A stretch of DNA of 64,000 nt from M0103 sp040386155 (GCA_040386155.1 JAZKFZ010000005.1:124001-188000), one strand, 5' to 3'; positions 43,228-51,653 are shown, counted from the stretch's first letter. Notes: generated by a model from the letters alone, not told the origin. Numbers and translations are program-made.

Positions 43228-43773
43228 ATGACAAACGAACTCTCAACTGAAATAACCCAATTACTTAATAAAAAGAGTACGGTGGATTTTTTAAATGCTG
43301 CTCAATCGTTTGTTGAATTACTCGAAAAAACCAATTTGGATGATAAACTGTTTTACAAATTGGCTCATGTTTCCTTATCACAACTTTACACAACAGGCCT
43401 CCAATTAGATGAAGTTGAATTAATTTATTCAGGATCAGATTATGAATGTGAAAAAACTGATGATGAATTATTTGTAAATCTCAATGTTGCTCAAATCGAA
43501 AACCTCGGTGAAAATGTATATTATCGAGAAGTATTCGATCCAAATAATGAAGAAAAAGATGATGTTGTTCAAGGTTGGTTAATTGATGATTTTGCAGACA
43601 TTTATAAAGATTTAAAAATTGAATTAGAGAAAATAAAACTTGGAACAAATGCCGCTGTGGAAGATGCGCTTTGGCAATTAAGATTTAACTTTTATCATCA
43701 TTGGGGAAATCATTGTATAAATGCATTGAGAGCACTTCACTTTTTATGGTATGATGGAAAAATTGCAATGTAA
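43228..43773 (+). CDS. cassette 10: DUF5063-family protein
   Basis: 181 residues, mostly helical and acidic. VDFLNAAQSFVELLEKTNLDDKLFYKLAHVSLSQLY at the start, WLIDDFADIYKDLKIEL in the middle and WGNHCINALRALHFLWYD at the end match the DUF5063 pattern. The function is unknown. The cassette begins GTTATAACC and ends GGTTATAAC, an exact reverse complement. Confidence 0.78.
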   Translation: MTNELSTEITQLLNKKSTVDFLNAAQSFVELLEKTNLDDKLFYKLAHVSLSQLYTTGLQLDEVELIYSGSDYECEKTDDELFVNLNVAQIENLGENVYYREVFDPNNEEKDDVVQGWLIDDFADIYKDLKIELEKIKLGTNAAVEDALWQLRFNFYHHWGNHCINALRALHFLWYDGKIAM

Positions 43774-43789
43774 AAAAGATATGGCCAGG

Positions 43790-43922
43790 TTATAACACGG
43801 GTCTAGCTACATGCCTCAGTTCTTTCTTCGAAAAATGGTTTTTATGAAAGAAAATAATTTAACTTCGAATCTGGGTTTACTTTAAAAAGTTCGGCACGCC
43901 GCCAGGCCCGAAAACGATATCG
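43790..43922 (+). repeat. attC-like site 8
   Basis: 133 bp. Left core TTATAAC (43,790-43,796), arms CGGGTCTAGCTACATGCC and GGCACGCCGCCAGGCCCG, right core GATATCG (43,916-43,922) with GATA in place of GTTA, a substitution shared with site 10. Confidence 0.78.
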
Positions 43923-43971
43923 GTCATTGTAACGGACGACACAAACAGAATATAAAGACTAATAATACTAA

Positions 43972-44913
43972 ATGAGAAAAATAATAGTTGTAGCAGGTGC
44001 GACAGGGAATCTAGGCGGTAAAATAATAAAGGCATTATTAGCCTTGGATGTCGAAGTGCGAGCAATTGTTCGCTTAGAAACAGACATTAAAAAAGTAAAA
44101 GACTTAGAACAAAAAGGTGTCAAAGTCTTTCAGGTAGACACAAGCAATAAATCAGAAATTGCAAAACATTGTATAGGAGCACATTGTCTCGTATCAGCTC
44201 TGGCGGGTTTAAAAGAAACAGTAATTGACACTCAAAAAATATTTTTAGATGCTGCGGTTGAAGCAAAGGTTCAAAGGTTTATACCAAGCGACTATTCAAG
44301 TGATTTTACAAACTTAAAAGAAGGACAAAATCGAAATTTAGATTTCAGAAGAAAGTTTCACGAGTACATTGACAAAGCACCTATCAAAGCTACAACTATA
44401 TTTAACGGTCCTTTTATGGATTTATTAACTACAGATATGCCTTTGATTATGTTTAAACAAAAACGCATTCTTTGTTGGGGTAATCCAAATCAAATCATAG
44501 AATTTACAACTACCTATAATGTAGCAGATTTCACAGCAGAAGCAGCCATTGACGACAACACACCAAGATTTTTAAGAATTGCTGGTGACAGACTTTCTTG
44601 TAACGACTTTGTGAAACTGCTTACTGAACTTACCAATGAAAAGTATAAATTATTTAGACCTGGAGGTATCCGCCTTCTAAATGTTGTCATCACATTAGCA
44701 AGATTTTTTTCACCGTCAAAAAAAGAACTTTATCCTGCTTGGCAAGGAATGCAATATATGAGAGATATGATGGAAGGTAGAATAATTTTCCAAAAATATG
44801 ACAACGACAGATATTCAAACATAAAGTGGACATCTGTAAAGGACTTTTTAATAAAAGAAAAAATAAATATTAAAGCGACAAGTAACGACGCAAAAACAAC
44901 AACAAACCGCTAA
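43972..44913 (+). CDS. cassette 11: NmrA-family NAD(P)-dependent oxidoreductase
   Basis: 313 residues. The Rossmann start IIVVAGATGNLGGKIIKALLA has the GxxGxxG nucleotide-binding loop. AKVQRFIPSDYSSDF and IFNGPFMDLL resemble isoflavone-reductase/NmrA-like enzymes. Substrate is unknown. The codon use is richer in GAC and ACA than in cassettes 8-10, consistent with a different donor. No attC-like site remains after its stop; the next gene begins 11 bp later. Confidence 0.83.
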   Translation: MRKIIVVAGATGNLGGKIIKALLALDVEVRAIVRLETDIKKVKDLEQKGVKVFQVDTSNKSEIAKHCIGAHCLVSALAGLKETVIDTQKIFLDAAVEAKVQRFIPSDYSSDFTNLKEGQNRNLDFRRKFHEYIDKAPIKATTIFNGPFMDLLTTDMPLIMFKQKRILCWGNPNQIIEFTTTYNVADFTAEAAIDDNTPRFLRIAGDRLSCNDFVKLLTELTNEKYKLFRPGGIRLLNVVITLARFFSPSKKELYPAWQGMQYMRDMMEGRIIFQKYDNDRYSNIKWTSVKDFLIKEKINIKATSNDAKTTTNR

Positions 44914-44924
44914 GATCAGCTATA

Positions 44925-45753
44925 ATGACACGACACTGCATAACAATCATACTGACATTTCTGACTTTGACTTCCGTATTTGGGCAGACAAACAAAGTTT
45001 CGTGTGACTGCCCTAAAACAGAATATGCAGGGACAAAAGCCGACACGACTTTTCATCTTTCCAACGGCAAGACAATTGTTTTATGTGGTTATAAAAATCC
45101 AGACAGCAAGCCGACAACTTTTTCTGACTTTGACTTCCGTATTTGGGCAGACAAACAAAGTTTCGTGTGACTGCCCTAAAACAGAATATGCAGGGACAAA
45201 AGCCGACACGACTTTTCATCTTTCCAACGGCAAGACAATTGTTTTATGTGGTTATAAAAATCCAGACAGCAAGCCGACAACTTTTTCTGAGTTTATTCTT
45301 TCGGTTTGCGGACAAGACACAATTATTGACTTTTGGTTCGCAGTGCTGACTTGCCGACCAAAGGTTAATAAAGACACGTTGCTTGTTGACGAACTTAAAA
45401 ACTTGCCGACAGCAAGAAATTTAAAATATCAAGAAACGGTCTGGACAACGGAAAAAATATATTTCAGCAATCAGAAACTCGTTAGAAAACTTGTTGTTAG
45501 CAGACAAATTAGAAAATACAACCAAGAAGAAATTCAAACAGTTTTAAAAGCATACGAAGCAGCAAAGACTGGACTTGACGACAGTAAAATGGAACTTGCA
45601 AACAAATTATTCATTGCGACAATTTCGGACGACAAAAAAGCAAGACAATATTTTAAAGAGTTCAAAAGTAAATTCGGGACACTTGACGGAGCATATAAAG
45701 AAGAATATAGCGACTTGACAGCAATGCTAGAACTATGGGACATGAAAGAATAG
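44925..45753 (+). pseudogene. cassette 12: exported-protein gene disrupted by a 163-bp tandem duplication
   Basis: A normal start at 44,925 (MTRHCITIILTFLTLTSVFGQ, a signal peptide) leads into 81 codons that end at 45,170. The sequence 44,958-45,120 is repeated directly as 45,121-45,283, and since 163 is not a multiple of three the rest of the gene lies in another frame. Removing one copy restores a single protein with signal peptide, CDCPKTEYAG, a helical middle and the C-terminus LTAMLELWDMKE. The word TTTCTGA stands at all three junctions, indicating slippage. The ancestral function is unknown. Confidence 0.82.
44958..45290 (+). repeat. 163-bp direct tandem duplication
   Basis: Two copies, 44,958-45,120 and 45,121-45,283, appear identical and are followed by a 7-bp start of a third (TTTCTGA, 45,284-45,290). 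The lack of visible divergence suggests a recent event. Confidence 0.88.
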
Positions 45754-45757
45754 CAGC

Positions 45758-45892
45758 TGGTAACAGCAGTCGTGCCAGCAAGTGGCGCTAATGTTCAGTG
45801 TTTGGGTATTTCGTTTCCGTAAATTTTTTATCTTAGCAAGACTAATAAACGTTTCACTAGCGCCAACTGCGGCAGGCCGCAAAACGTTAGTG
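45758..45892 (+). repeat. attC-like site 9
   Basis: 135 bp. The left arm (GTGCCAGCAAGTGGCGCTAATG) and right arm (CACTAGCGCCAACTGCGGCAGG) pair almost completely, the left core is TGGTAAC and the right core GTTAGTG (45,886-45,892). The centre differs from sites 2-8, so this cassette has another history. Confidence 0.88.
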
Positions 45893-45928
45893 GCTATTTT
45901 AGGACGACACCAAAAAAGAAATTAAAAG

Positions 45929-47335
45929 ATGCAAAAAATAATAGTTGTTCTCCTTATCCATTTTTTTTGGATGTCATTATCTGTCAATGCACAAGTAAAC
46001 ACATTTGATTCAAAGAAATATTCAGTTGAAGAATTGCAAGAGGATTTCAACTATTTGAGAACTCAAATTCAAAATAAAGGCACGGTCATTTATTTGTACA
46101 ATACAAAAAAGAAAACAGATCAATATTTAGATTCTATCTATTCGTGCATAAAAGAGCCAATGACCGGTATTGAGTTTTTTAGATTTATTGCACCTGTTCA
46201 AGCATTTTTCAAAGATGTGCACACAGGTATATTTCCAAGCGCAACGATACAAAAAACCTTTTTTGAAAATCAATATTTGTTTCCTTTGTATATTGAATTG
46301 ATTGATCACAAAGTGTACATTGAAGAAAATTTATCTAGTAATTCCAATATGAGTTTTCATCAAGAAATAACCAGTATAAACGGAATCCCAATAGAAACCA
46401 TTATTCAAACATGTTCGCTCATGTTGCCCAGAGACGGTTATGATACTGGTCAGCCACTCTTTTGGTTGAACAGAGATTTTTCGTATTACTTTTATTTCAT
46501 TTATGGTCCAAGTGAAAGCTATCAACTTGAATTGAAAACGAAAAAAGGGTTAACCCAAACTGAAATAGTTCAAGGAAAGAGTTTAAAGGCCATTTGGGAA
46601 GTCGATGATCAGCTGAATCCGTATGGAGAATCACGAAACATTTACACGCAATACAATGACTCACTTAAAACTGCTATCTTGACCCTCAATACGTTTAATG
46701 ACAAAACGATAAAAGAGAACCATAAAGCTAGCTTTCGAAGACTCATTCGTACTGAATTTAATACCATTCTAAAAACAGGATACCCAAATCTAATCATCGA
46801 TGTACGAGATAATGACGGTGGAAATTCTGGCGATGGCAAAAAAGTAATGAAGTACATTTTGAAGACGTCGTTCGAAATGAAAAAAAGTGTACGTGTTGTT
46901 AAAAACAAAAATGAGGAAGACTTGATGAAACGAACCAGACCTGCACTTAACGGTCAATTTCAAAGAGGTACATACAAACCTCATAAAAGAGGTTTTGATG
47001 GTGACGTTTATGTGTTGGTTAATGGCGGATCGACTTCTGCAGCAGTTGTATTTGCAGCTACTCTTAAAAGAAACAAAAGAGTTACGTTTGTTGGTACTGA
47101 AATGGGAGGAAATCCAATTGTTATGGGGGGAGGACTTTGGAAGAATGTTAAAGCGACTCCGAATACAAAGATTTCCTTCATGTATGGAAACAAGCTCAAC
47201 ATCCTGGATAACTTAGAGTTAAATACTGGTCACGGTTTAATTCCAGATCATATGATTGAAAACAGCTATGAGGATTTCATTTTGGGTAAAGACAGTCAAT
47301 TACTGTTTACACTAAAACTTATTGATAAGAAATAA
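45929..47335 (+). CDS. cassette 13: secreted S41-family peptidase
   Basis: 468 residues with a signal peptide (about 1-21, ending VNAQ). The C-terminal S41 catalytic domain (about 250-430) has LIIDVRDNDGGNSGDG and the nucleophile region VNGGSTSAAVVFAATLKR, followed by FVGTEMGGNP. The N-terminal helical part resembles the tail-specific protease prodomain seen in Bacteroidota. It may process envelope proteins. Downstream only the right half of an attC-like site remains. Confidence 0.87.
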   Translation: MQKIIVVLLIHFFWMSLSVNAQVNTFDSKKYSVEELQEDFNYLRTQIQNKGTVIYLYNTKKKTDQYLDSIYSCIKEPMTGIEFFRFIAPVQAFFKDVHTGIFPSATIQKTFFENQYLFPLYIELIDHKVYIEENLSSNSNMSFHQEITSINGIPIETIIQTCSLMLPRDGYDTGQPLFWLNRDFSYYFYFIYGPSESYQLELKTKKGLTQTEIVQGKSLKAIWEVDDQLNPYGESRNIYTQYNDSLKTAILTLNTFNDKTIKENHKASFRRLIRTEFNTILKTGYPNLIIDVRDNDGGNSGDGKKVMKYILKTSFEMKKSVRVVKNKNEEDLMKRTRPALNGQFQRGTYKPHKRGFDGDVYVLVNGGSTSAAVVFAATLKRNKRVTFVGTEMGGNPIVMGGGLWKNVKATPNTKISFMYGNKLNILDNLELNTGHGLIPDHMIENSYEDFILGKDSQLLFTLKLIDKK

Positions 47336-47440
47336 ACCAGCTTTAACGAAAAACAATTATAGAAAACTTTAAAATCTTGGATCGCAAATAACATTAACTT
47401 TAAAAATCGTCTTCTTCGCCTAGCGCGAGAACGATATACC
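47336..47440 (+). repeat. attC-like site 10, left arm lost
   Basis: The centre (ACGAAAAACAATTATAG) and right arm (TCGTCTTCTTCGCCTAGCGCG, shortened) align with site 4, and the right core is ACGATATAC (47,431-47,439). The left core and left arm are missing, so the site runs directly from the S41 gene's stop codon. Confidence 0.65.
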
Positions 47441-47454
47441 TCATTGTAAAAGAC

Positions 47455-48174
47455 ATGCAACATAAACAGAAAATTATAACAATAGACAATTATTTAGACA
47501 GCCACTTCATACACAGAAGTAATTGGCTTAGAGCCGCTGTTCTTGGAGCAAATGATGGAATAATTTCAATTTCAAGTCTTGCAATAGGTGTTGCAGCAGC
47601 GAGTTCGACAAGAGAACCGATTGTATTAGCAACAGTTGCCGGGCATGTTGCTGGTGCACTATCTATGGCAGCGGGCGAATATGTTTCTGTAAGTTCACAA
47701 ACGGACACCGAAAAATCTGATATAGAAAGAGAAAGGCAAGAGCTAAAGGAAATGCCAAATGAAGAACTTAATATTTTAGCTCAAATCTATGAGAAGCGCG
47801 GATTGAGAAAAGAAACTGCAATGCAAGTTGCTATTGAACTAACCGAGAAAGATGCTTTGGGAACACATATTAGAGATGAATTAGGTATCAACGAAATAAG
47901 TCAATCAAATCCAATTCAAGCTGCTTTTGCATCGGGAGCATCGTTTACTGTTGGTGGTGTTCTACCATTGCTGATTGTCTTTTTTGCACCCGTTAAAGGA
48001 ATGGAATATTGGTTGTATGGTTTCACGATTATCTTTCTTGTCATACTTGGTGTAACATCTGCAAAAACAGGTGGTTCAAGCTTAAAAAACGCTGTGATTA
48101 GGATTACTATTTGGGGAACAATAGCTATGGTGCTTTCTGCATTGGTGGGCTATATTTTTGGCGTTAAGGTTTAA
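47455..48174 (+). CDS. cassette 14a: VIT1/CCC1-family transporter
   Basis: 239 residues. The N-terminus shows HRSNWLRAAVLGANDGIISISSLAIGVAAA and VAGALSMAAGEYVSVSSQTDTEK, diagnostic of the vacuolar iron transporter family. A soluble helical part (about 80-150) is followed by three membrane helices. Members move iron or manganese out of the cytosol. It is followed after 21 bp by a small channel-like gene in the same cassette. Confidence 0.9.
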   Translation: MQHKQKIITIDNYLDSHFIHRSNWLRAAVLGANDGIISISSLAIGVAAASSTREPIVLATVAGHVAGALSMAAGEYVSVSSQTDTEKSDIERERQELKEMPNEELNILAQIYEKRGLRKETAMQVAIELTEKDALGTHIRDELGINEISQSNPIQAAFASGASFTVGGVLPLLIVFFAPVKGMEYWLYGFTIIFLVILGVTSAKTGGSSLKNAVIRITIWGTIAMVLSALVGYIFGVKV

Positions 48175-48195
48175 TTACTAAAAGTATTAGTAGAA

Positions 48196-48552
48196 ATGAA
48201 ATTAGAAAATCGCAGACAGAAAGTTACACCATTTCCTCAATTCTTATTCAGACTTGGACGTTATGGATTATTTGCTTTAGGTTTAATAGTATTTTCCGTT
48301 TTGTTGGGGACGGTTGGCTATCATTATTTTGGACAAAGCTCTTGGCTTGACAGTTTCCATATGGCTTGTATGATTTTGACAGGTATGGGACCAGTTGTAG
48401 AAATGACTTCACCTACAGCAAAAATATTCTCATCAATCTATGCTTTGTATAGCGGAGTTGTATTTTTAAGTATAACGGCAGTTTTCTTTGCACCAATAAT
48501 TCACCGACTACTACACATATTACACGTTGAACAGGACGAAAATGAAAACTGA
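48196..48552 (+). CDS. cassette 14b: small two-helix membrane protein, channel-like
   Basis: 118 residues with two membrane segments (about 20-40 and 76-96). The connecting loop LDSFHMACMILTGMGPVVEM sits where small two-helix cation channels have the pore loop, with TGMGP in place of the usual TVGYG filter. Cation channel function is a guess from topology. It shares a cassette with the VIT1-type transporter. Confidence 0.6.
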   Translation: MKLENRRQKVTPFPQFLFRLGRYGLFALGLIVFSVLLGTVGYHYFGQSSWLDSFHMACMILTGMGPVVEMTSPTAKIFSSIYALYSGVVFLSITAVFFAPIIHRLLHILHVEQDENEN

Positions 48553-48570
48553 CGAAAAAGAACAACGAAG

Positions 48571-48701
48571 GTATAACACGGGTTTAGCAAAAGTGACAGC
48601 TTAGTGCCTCGTATGAAAGTTTTTCGTAAGTTTGAAATGTGTGTTTCGCATGAACATTTGTGGTATAATCGCCACCTTCGCCAAGCCCCAAAACGTTAGC
48701 G
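48571..48701 (+). repeat. attC-like site 11
   Basis: 131 bp. Left core GTATAAC (48,571-48,577), arms CGGGTTTAGCAAAAGTG and CACCTTCGCCAAGCCCC, right core GTTAGCG (48,695-48,701). It is the last complete site in the window. Confidence 0.8.
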
Positions 48702-48741
48702 GTCAATATGAGGAGATAGACATCACCCCAAAGTGTGACAA

Positions 48742-49341
48742 ATGAAAGAGATAAATAAATATAGTACTCATCTATTACTGGAAGAACTTCAGAAAAGGAT
48801 AATTATACCTGAAGGACAGTTTGAAAAATTTTTAGAATTATGGGAATTCAAAAAGGTTAAAAAAAATGAACTTATTTTAAGATCGAATGAAATTCCAACA
48901 TTTTCCATTTTTGTTTTAAGCGGTTGTCTTCGACAATTCATCATAAATGAAAAAGGTGAAGAGTCGATTGTTTATTTTGCCGAGGAAAGGCATTTTATTG
49001 GAGACTTAGATGCATTAAGAAGTAGAATCAAATCCAACTATACTTTTCAGGCGATAGAGGAATGTGAATTACTAACGATCAGTGCAACTCATTGGGAACA
49101 AGCATTCGTTGAATTTCCATGGTGGGCGGATGCCCATGTAAAAGGCTATCAAAAGTGGGTAATTCATCTACAACAGCAAATGGTAGACTTACAGTCCCTA
49201 ACTGGTGAGGAAAGGTACCTAAACTTATTAAAAGCAAAGCCAAACTTATTTCAACGTGTTCCACAACATTATATCGCTTCTTATTTGGGAATTAGCCCTG
49301 AGCGCCTAAGTCGCATTCGTAAAAAAATCACTAGCGTTTAA
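48742..49341 (+). CDS. cassette 15: Crp/Fnr-family transcriptional regulator
   Basis: 199 residues. A cyclic-nucleotide-binding-type beta barrel (about 15-130; FSIFVLSGCLRQFIINEKGEESIVYFAEERHFIGD) is joined to a helix-turn-helix (QHYIASYLGISPERLSRIRKKI). No cysteine cluster for an iron-sulfur centre is visible, so it is not an Fnr-type oxygen sensor. The ligand is unknown. No complete attC-like site follows the gene. Confidence 0.88.
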   Translation: MKEINKYSTHLLLEELQKRIIIPEGQFEKFLELWEFKKVKKNELILRSNEIPTFSIFVLSGCLRQFIINEKGEESIVYFAEERHFIGDLDALRSRIKSNYTFQAIEECELLTISATHWEQAFVEFPWWADAHVKGYQKWVIHLQQQMVDLQSLTGEERYLNLLKAKPNLFQRVPQHYIASYLGISPERLSRIRKKITSV

Positions 49342-49415
49342 ATTTCTTGACTTTAGTCAACGATTCGTGACAACACCATTGTATAGTTTTGTACCATACT
49401 ATTAAAATAAAAATT

Positions 49416-49805
49416 ATGGCAAATAAAAAGAACGTTTTAGTTGTTGGTATAGATCCAGCTCTCATTGATTTTACGGCACCCGAATTTGCAGCTATGCCTG
49501 GACTTACAGCTGAAAAGGTTGAAACTGGAGTTAAAAATTCTATCATTCAACTGAACGAAATTGGCTATGAGGCCTATTTGTGCTGGACAGATTTTGGCGA
49601 TACAGCTATTGAAGTTATTACAAAACAATTACAAGAAATACATTTTGATTGCGTAGTAATTGGTGCTGGAATAAGAAAACCTGAATCGAATTTTATATTT
49701 TTTGAAAAGGCAATCAATGTTATTCTTGAATTTTCGCCTAAAACAAGAATCTGTTTTAATACAAATCCAATGGATACAGTAGCTGCGGTTCAACGATGGG
49801 TGTAA
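49416..49805 (+). CDS. small cytoplasmic protein of unknown function
   Basis: 129 residues from the ATG at 49,416, preferred over one at 49,389 because conserved-looking sequence (MANKKNVLVVGIDPALIDF) starts there. The beta-alpha pattern (VLVVGIDPALI, IQLNEIGYEAYLCWTDF, FDCVVIGAGIRK) suggests a flavodoxin- or receiver-like fold, without an identifiable active site. It lies 74 bp after the Crp/Fnr gene on the same strand and may be its target or partner. Confidence 0.65.
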   Translation: MANKKNVLVVGIDPALIDFTAPEFAAMPGLTAEKVETGVKNSIIQLNEIGYEAYLCWTDFGDTAIEVITKQLQEIHFDCVVIGAGIRKPESNFIFFEKAINVILEFSPKTRICFNTNPMDTVAAVQRWV

Positions 49806-49849
49806 AAAATTAAAGTAAAACATTTCAAAATTTAGAAAAAATGAAAACC

Positions 49850-50014
49850 CGCTTCGCTGGATTTACCTTCGCTGCGATAATTTTAAATTACATTTCTGAT
49901 AATTTATGTGAAAGTATTCTTAGCTTTAGAATTCCGCAGGATTAACTTCTTTGAAAACGCCTACGGCTAGGTTGCGCAACGAAGTAACATAGGAGGTAAA
50001 TCCTTCAGTGCGGA
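49850..50014. repeat. 165-bp imperfect inverted repeat of unknown type
   Basis: The left arm (CTGGATTTACCTTCGCTGCG, from 49,858) is partly complementary to the right arm (CGCAACGAAG, then GGTAAATCC, 49,974-50,003). Length is somewhat above an attC-like site, but the cores are missing and the arms are unrelated to the others. It fills most of the 225-bp gap before the next gene. Confidence 0.5.
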
Positions 50015-50030
50015 TTATTAGAAAAAAGCA

Positions 50031-50774
50031 ATGAGTAAACTTCAATTGAAACACAGAGCACATCTACTCCACTATTTCACCCTTTTCTTAGTGTTGACAA
50101 TTTCCTCAATTGCAAGAACTCAACACCAACCAATTCACTGGCAAGTCAGTGCGGAAAACCCAGCAAAAGGTCTCACACTTGGTTACTTATTACCCAAAGA
50201 AAAACTTCAAACCATTGTGGGTGATAGCGTAAAACTCAAACTGGATACGAATAACATGGGTTTCTTGATGCTGTTTATTGCCCATGCAAAACAATACACC
50301 ATCGACAGTACTTCGTACGACAATTTAGAAATTGCACATATTCTAATTGCATTGGAAAACTCCTTGACCAATCCATTCATCATCACCGAAAACAATGAGC
50401 ACCTTAATCAATTATTTGCCCGTTATAACTTCGAAGTGGAAAGTGGGGAAATTGAACTTTTGATGGTCGAAAATGGTGATTCCCTTTCTACGATAGCGAG
50501 TATTATTACTCCACAAGGGAGCATAAATTTCTCTGCCACATGTGTGAATATACCTGGAGATGTGAAAACCATGCAAGGTGCAAAAATAACTGCCCCATCG
50601 GATGCACATTGTTCCTTCTCAGGAGATGAATCGTACCGCCCTATTTCAATTTTCGCTGCAAAAATTGAAAATCAAGGCATCAATTGGATGTCACAACTCA
50701 AATTACCTGAAAATCCGGATAGAATATGGCTGAATACGGAGTTTATTTGGGATTTTAAATTTACTCAAGAGTAA
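50031..50774 (+). CDS. exported protein of unknown function
   Basis: 247 residues with a signal-like hydrophobic stretch (about 11-28). The mature part is a mix of strands and helices with QPIHWQVSAENPAKGLTLGYLLPKEKLQTIVG near the N-terminus. No family was recognised. A DUF6090-like gene follows after 48 bp on the same strand. Confidence 0.6.
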   Translation: MSKLQLKHRAHLLHYFTLFLVLTISSIARTQHQPIHWQVSAENPAKGLTLGYLLPKEKLQTIVGDSVKLKLDTNNMGFLMLFIAHAKQYTIDSTSYDNLEIAHILIALENSLTNPFIITENNEHLNQLFARYNFEVESGEIELLMVENGDSLSTIASIITPQGSINFSATCVNIPGDVKTMQGAKITAPSDAHCSFSGDESYRPISIFAAKIENQGINWMSQLKLPENPDRIWLNTEFIWDFKFTQE

Positions 50775-50822
50775 AACAGGAATCGAACTCGAAACAAATG
50801 CTATTCCAATAATTTAAACGCT

Positions 50823-51653
50823 ATGCTAGAAAATACTGAAGATAAACACCTTGATGATTTGAATACTACTCAAACTGAAAAACAATCTAGTGAGCTCAAT
50901 CAACCTACAGAAGTTGAACACACGCAAGTAGTTGATCACTCCAAACTACCTCCAAAATCCAAAAAGTGGAAGACTTATTTTTTTGAGTTTTTAATGATTT
51001 TTCTGGCAGTAACGATGGGGTTTATCGCTGAAAATATTCGTGAATATTTTTCTGAAAGAAAAATTGCCCATCAAAATCTAGAAGCCTACAGATCTGACCT
51101 TCTACAACATCAAGAACTTTATACTGAAAATAAGGAAGGATTAACTCGAGGGATACCGCTTTATGATAGTATTGTTTCTATATTATACACCAAAAAAGAA
51201 AATACAGAATTAGTCACTTTAAGCCGCCTAATGTTAGAAGGGCAAAAAAATATGATTGTTGAACTCAACACACCTACGTATGACCAATTAATCAATTCAG
51301 GCAGCATGCGGTTCATTGAAAATATTGATATTAAAATTGGAATAGCCAATTATAAAAATCAAATTGATCATTTGTCCAACTACAACAACAGAATTATCTC
51401 TACTATAAATAATCAGATGGGTGAATTAGGAAAAATTGTAGATCTACATGATTTCTGGAATACTAAAAAGAACGCGATGAATTATACTCCAGAAATGCAA
51501 CCTTTCAATTTAAATCAAGAACAGCGAAACTTTTTAATCGCCTACTATAAAGTCTTTACCGTTCAAGTAATTGTTCTTCAAACACAAATGACAAAATTAT
51601 CAGAATACAACACTTCACTGATAACAATGATCGACAAAGAGATCGACAAATAG
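50823..51653 (+). CDS. DUF6090-like single-pass membrane protein
   Basis: 276 residues. A long polar N-terminus (about 1-50) leads to KWKTYFFEFLMIFLAVTMGFIAENIREYFSERKIA, one membrane helix with a conserved border, then a helical domain (about 85-270) with TPTYDQLINSGSMRFIENIDIKIGIANYKNQ. This combination matches the DUF6090 proteins common in Bacteroidota. Function unknown. Confidence 0.75.
   Translation: MLENTEDKHLDDLNTTQTEKQSSELNQPTEVEHTQVVDHSKLPPKSKKWKTYFFEFLMIFLAVTMGFIAENIREYFSERKIAHQNLEAYRSDLLQHQELYTENKEGLTRGIPLYDSIVSILYTKKENTELVTLSRLMLEGQKNMIVELNTPTYDQLINSGSMRFIENIDIKIGIANYKNQIDHLSNYNNRIISTINNQMGELGKIVDLHDFWNTKKNAMNYTPEMQPFNLNQEQRNFLIAYYKVFTVQVIVLQTQMTKLSEYNTSLITMIDKEIDK

Noticed and set aside
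44980..45753. A continuous 257-codon frame across the duplicated segment as a real gene
   Set aside because: It begins out of frame inside the duplicated copy and its first 48 residues are a frame-shifted reading of the signal peptide gene. The original gene started at 44,925.
30364..48701. Evenly sized repeats that might suggest a CRISPR array
   Set aside because: The repeats are about 133 bp, are separated by whole genes of 0.3-1.5 kb, and fold into long hairpins. CRISPR repeats are 25-40 bp with similar-length spacers, and no cas gene is present.
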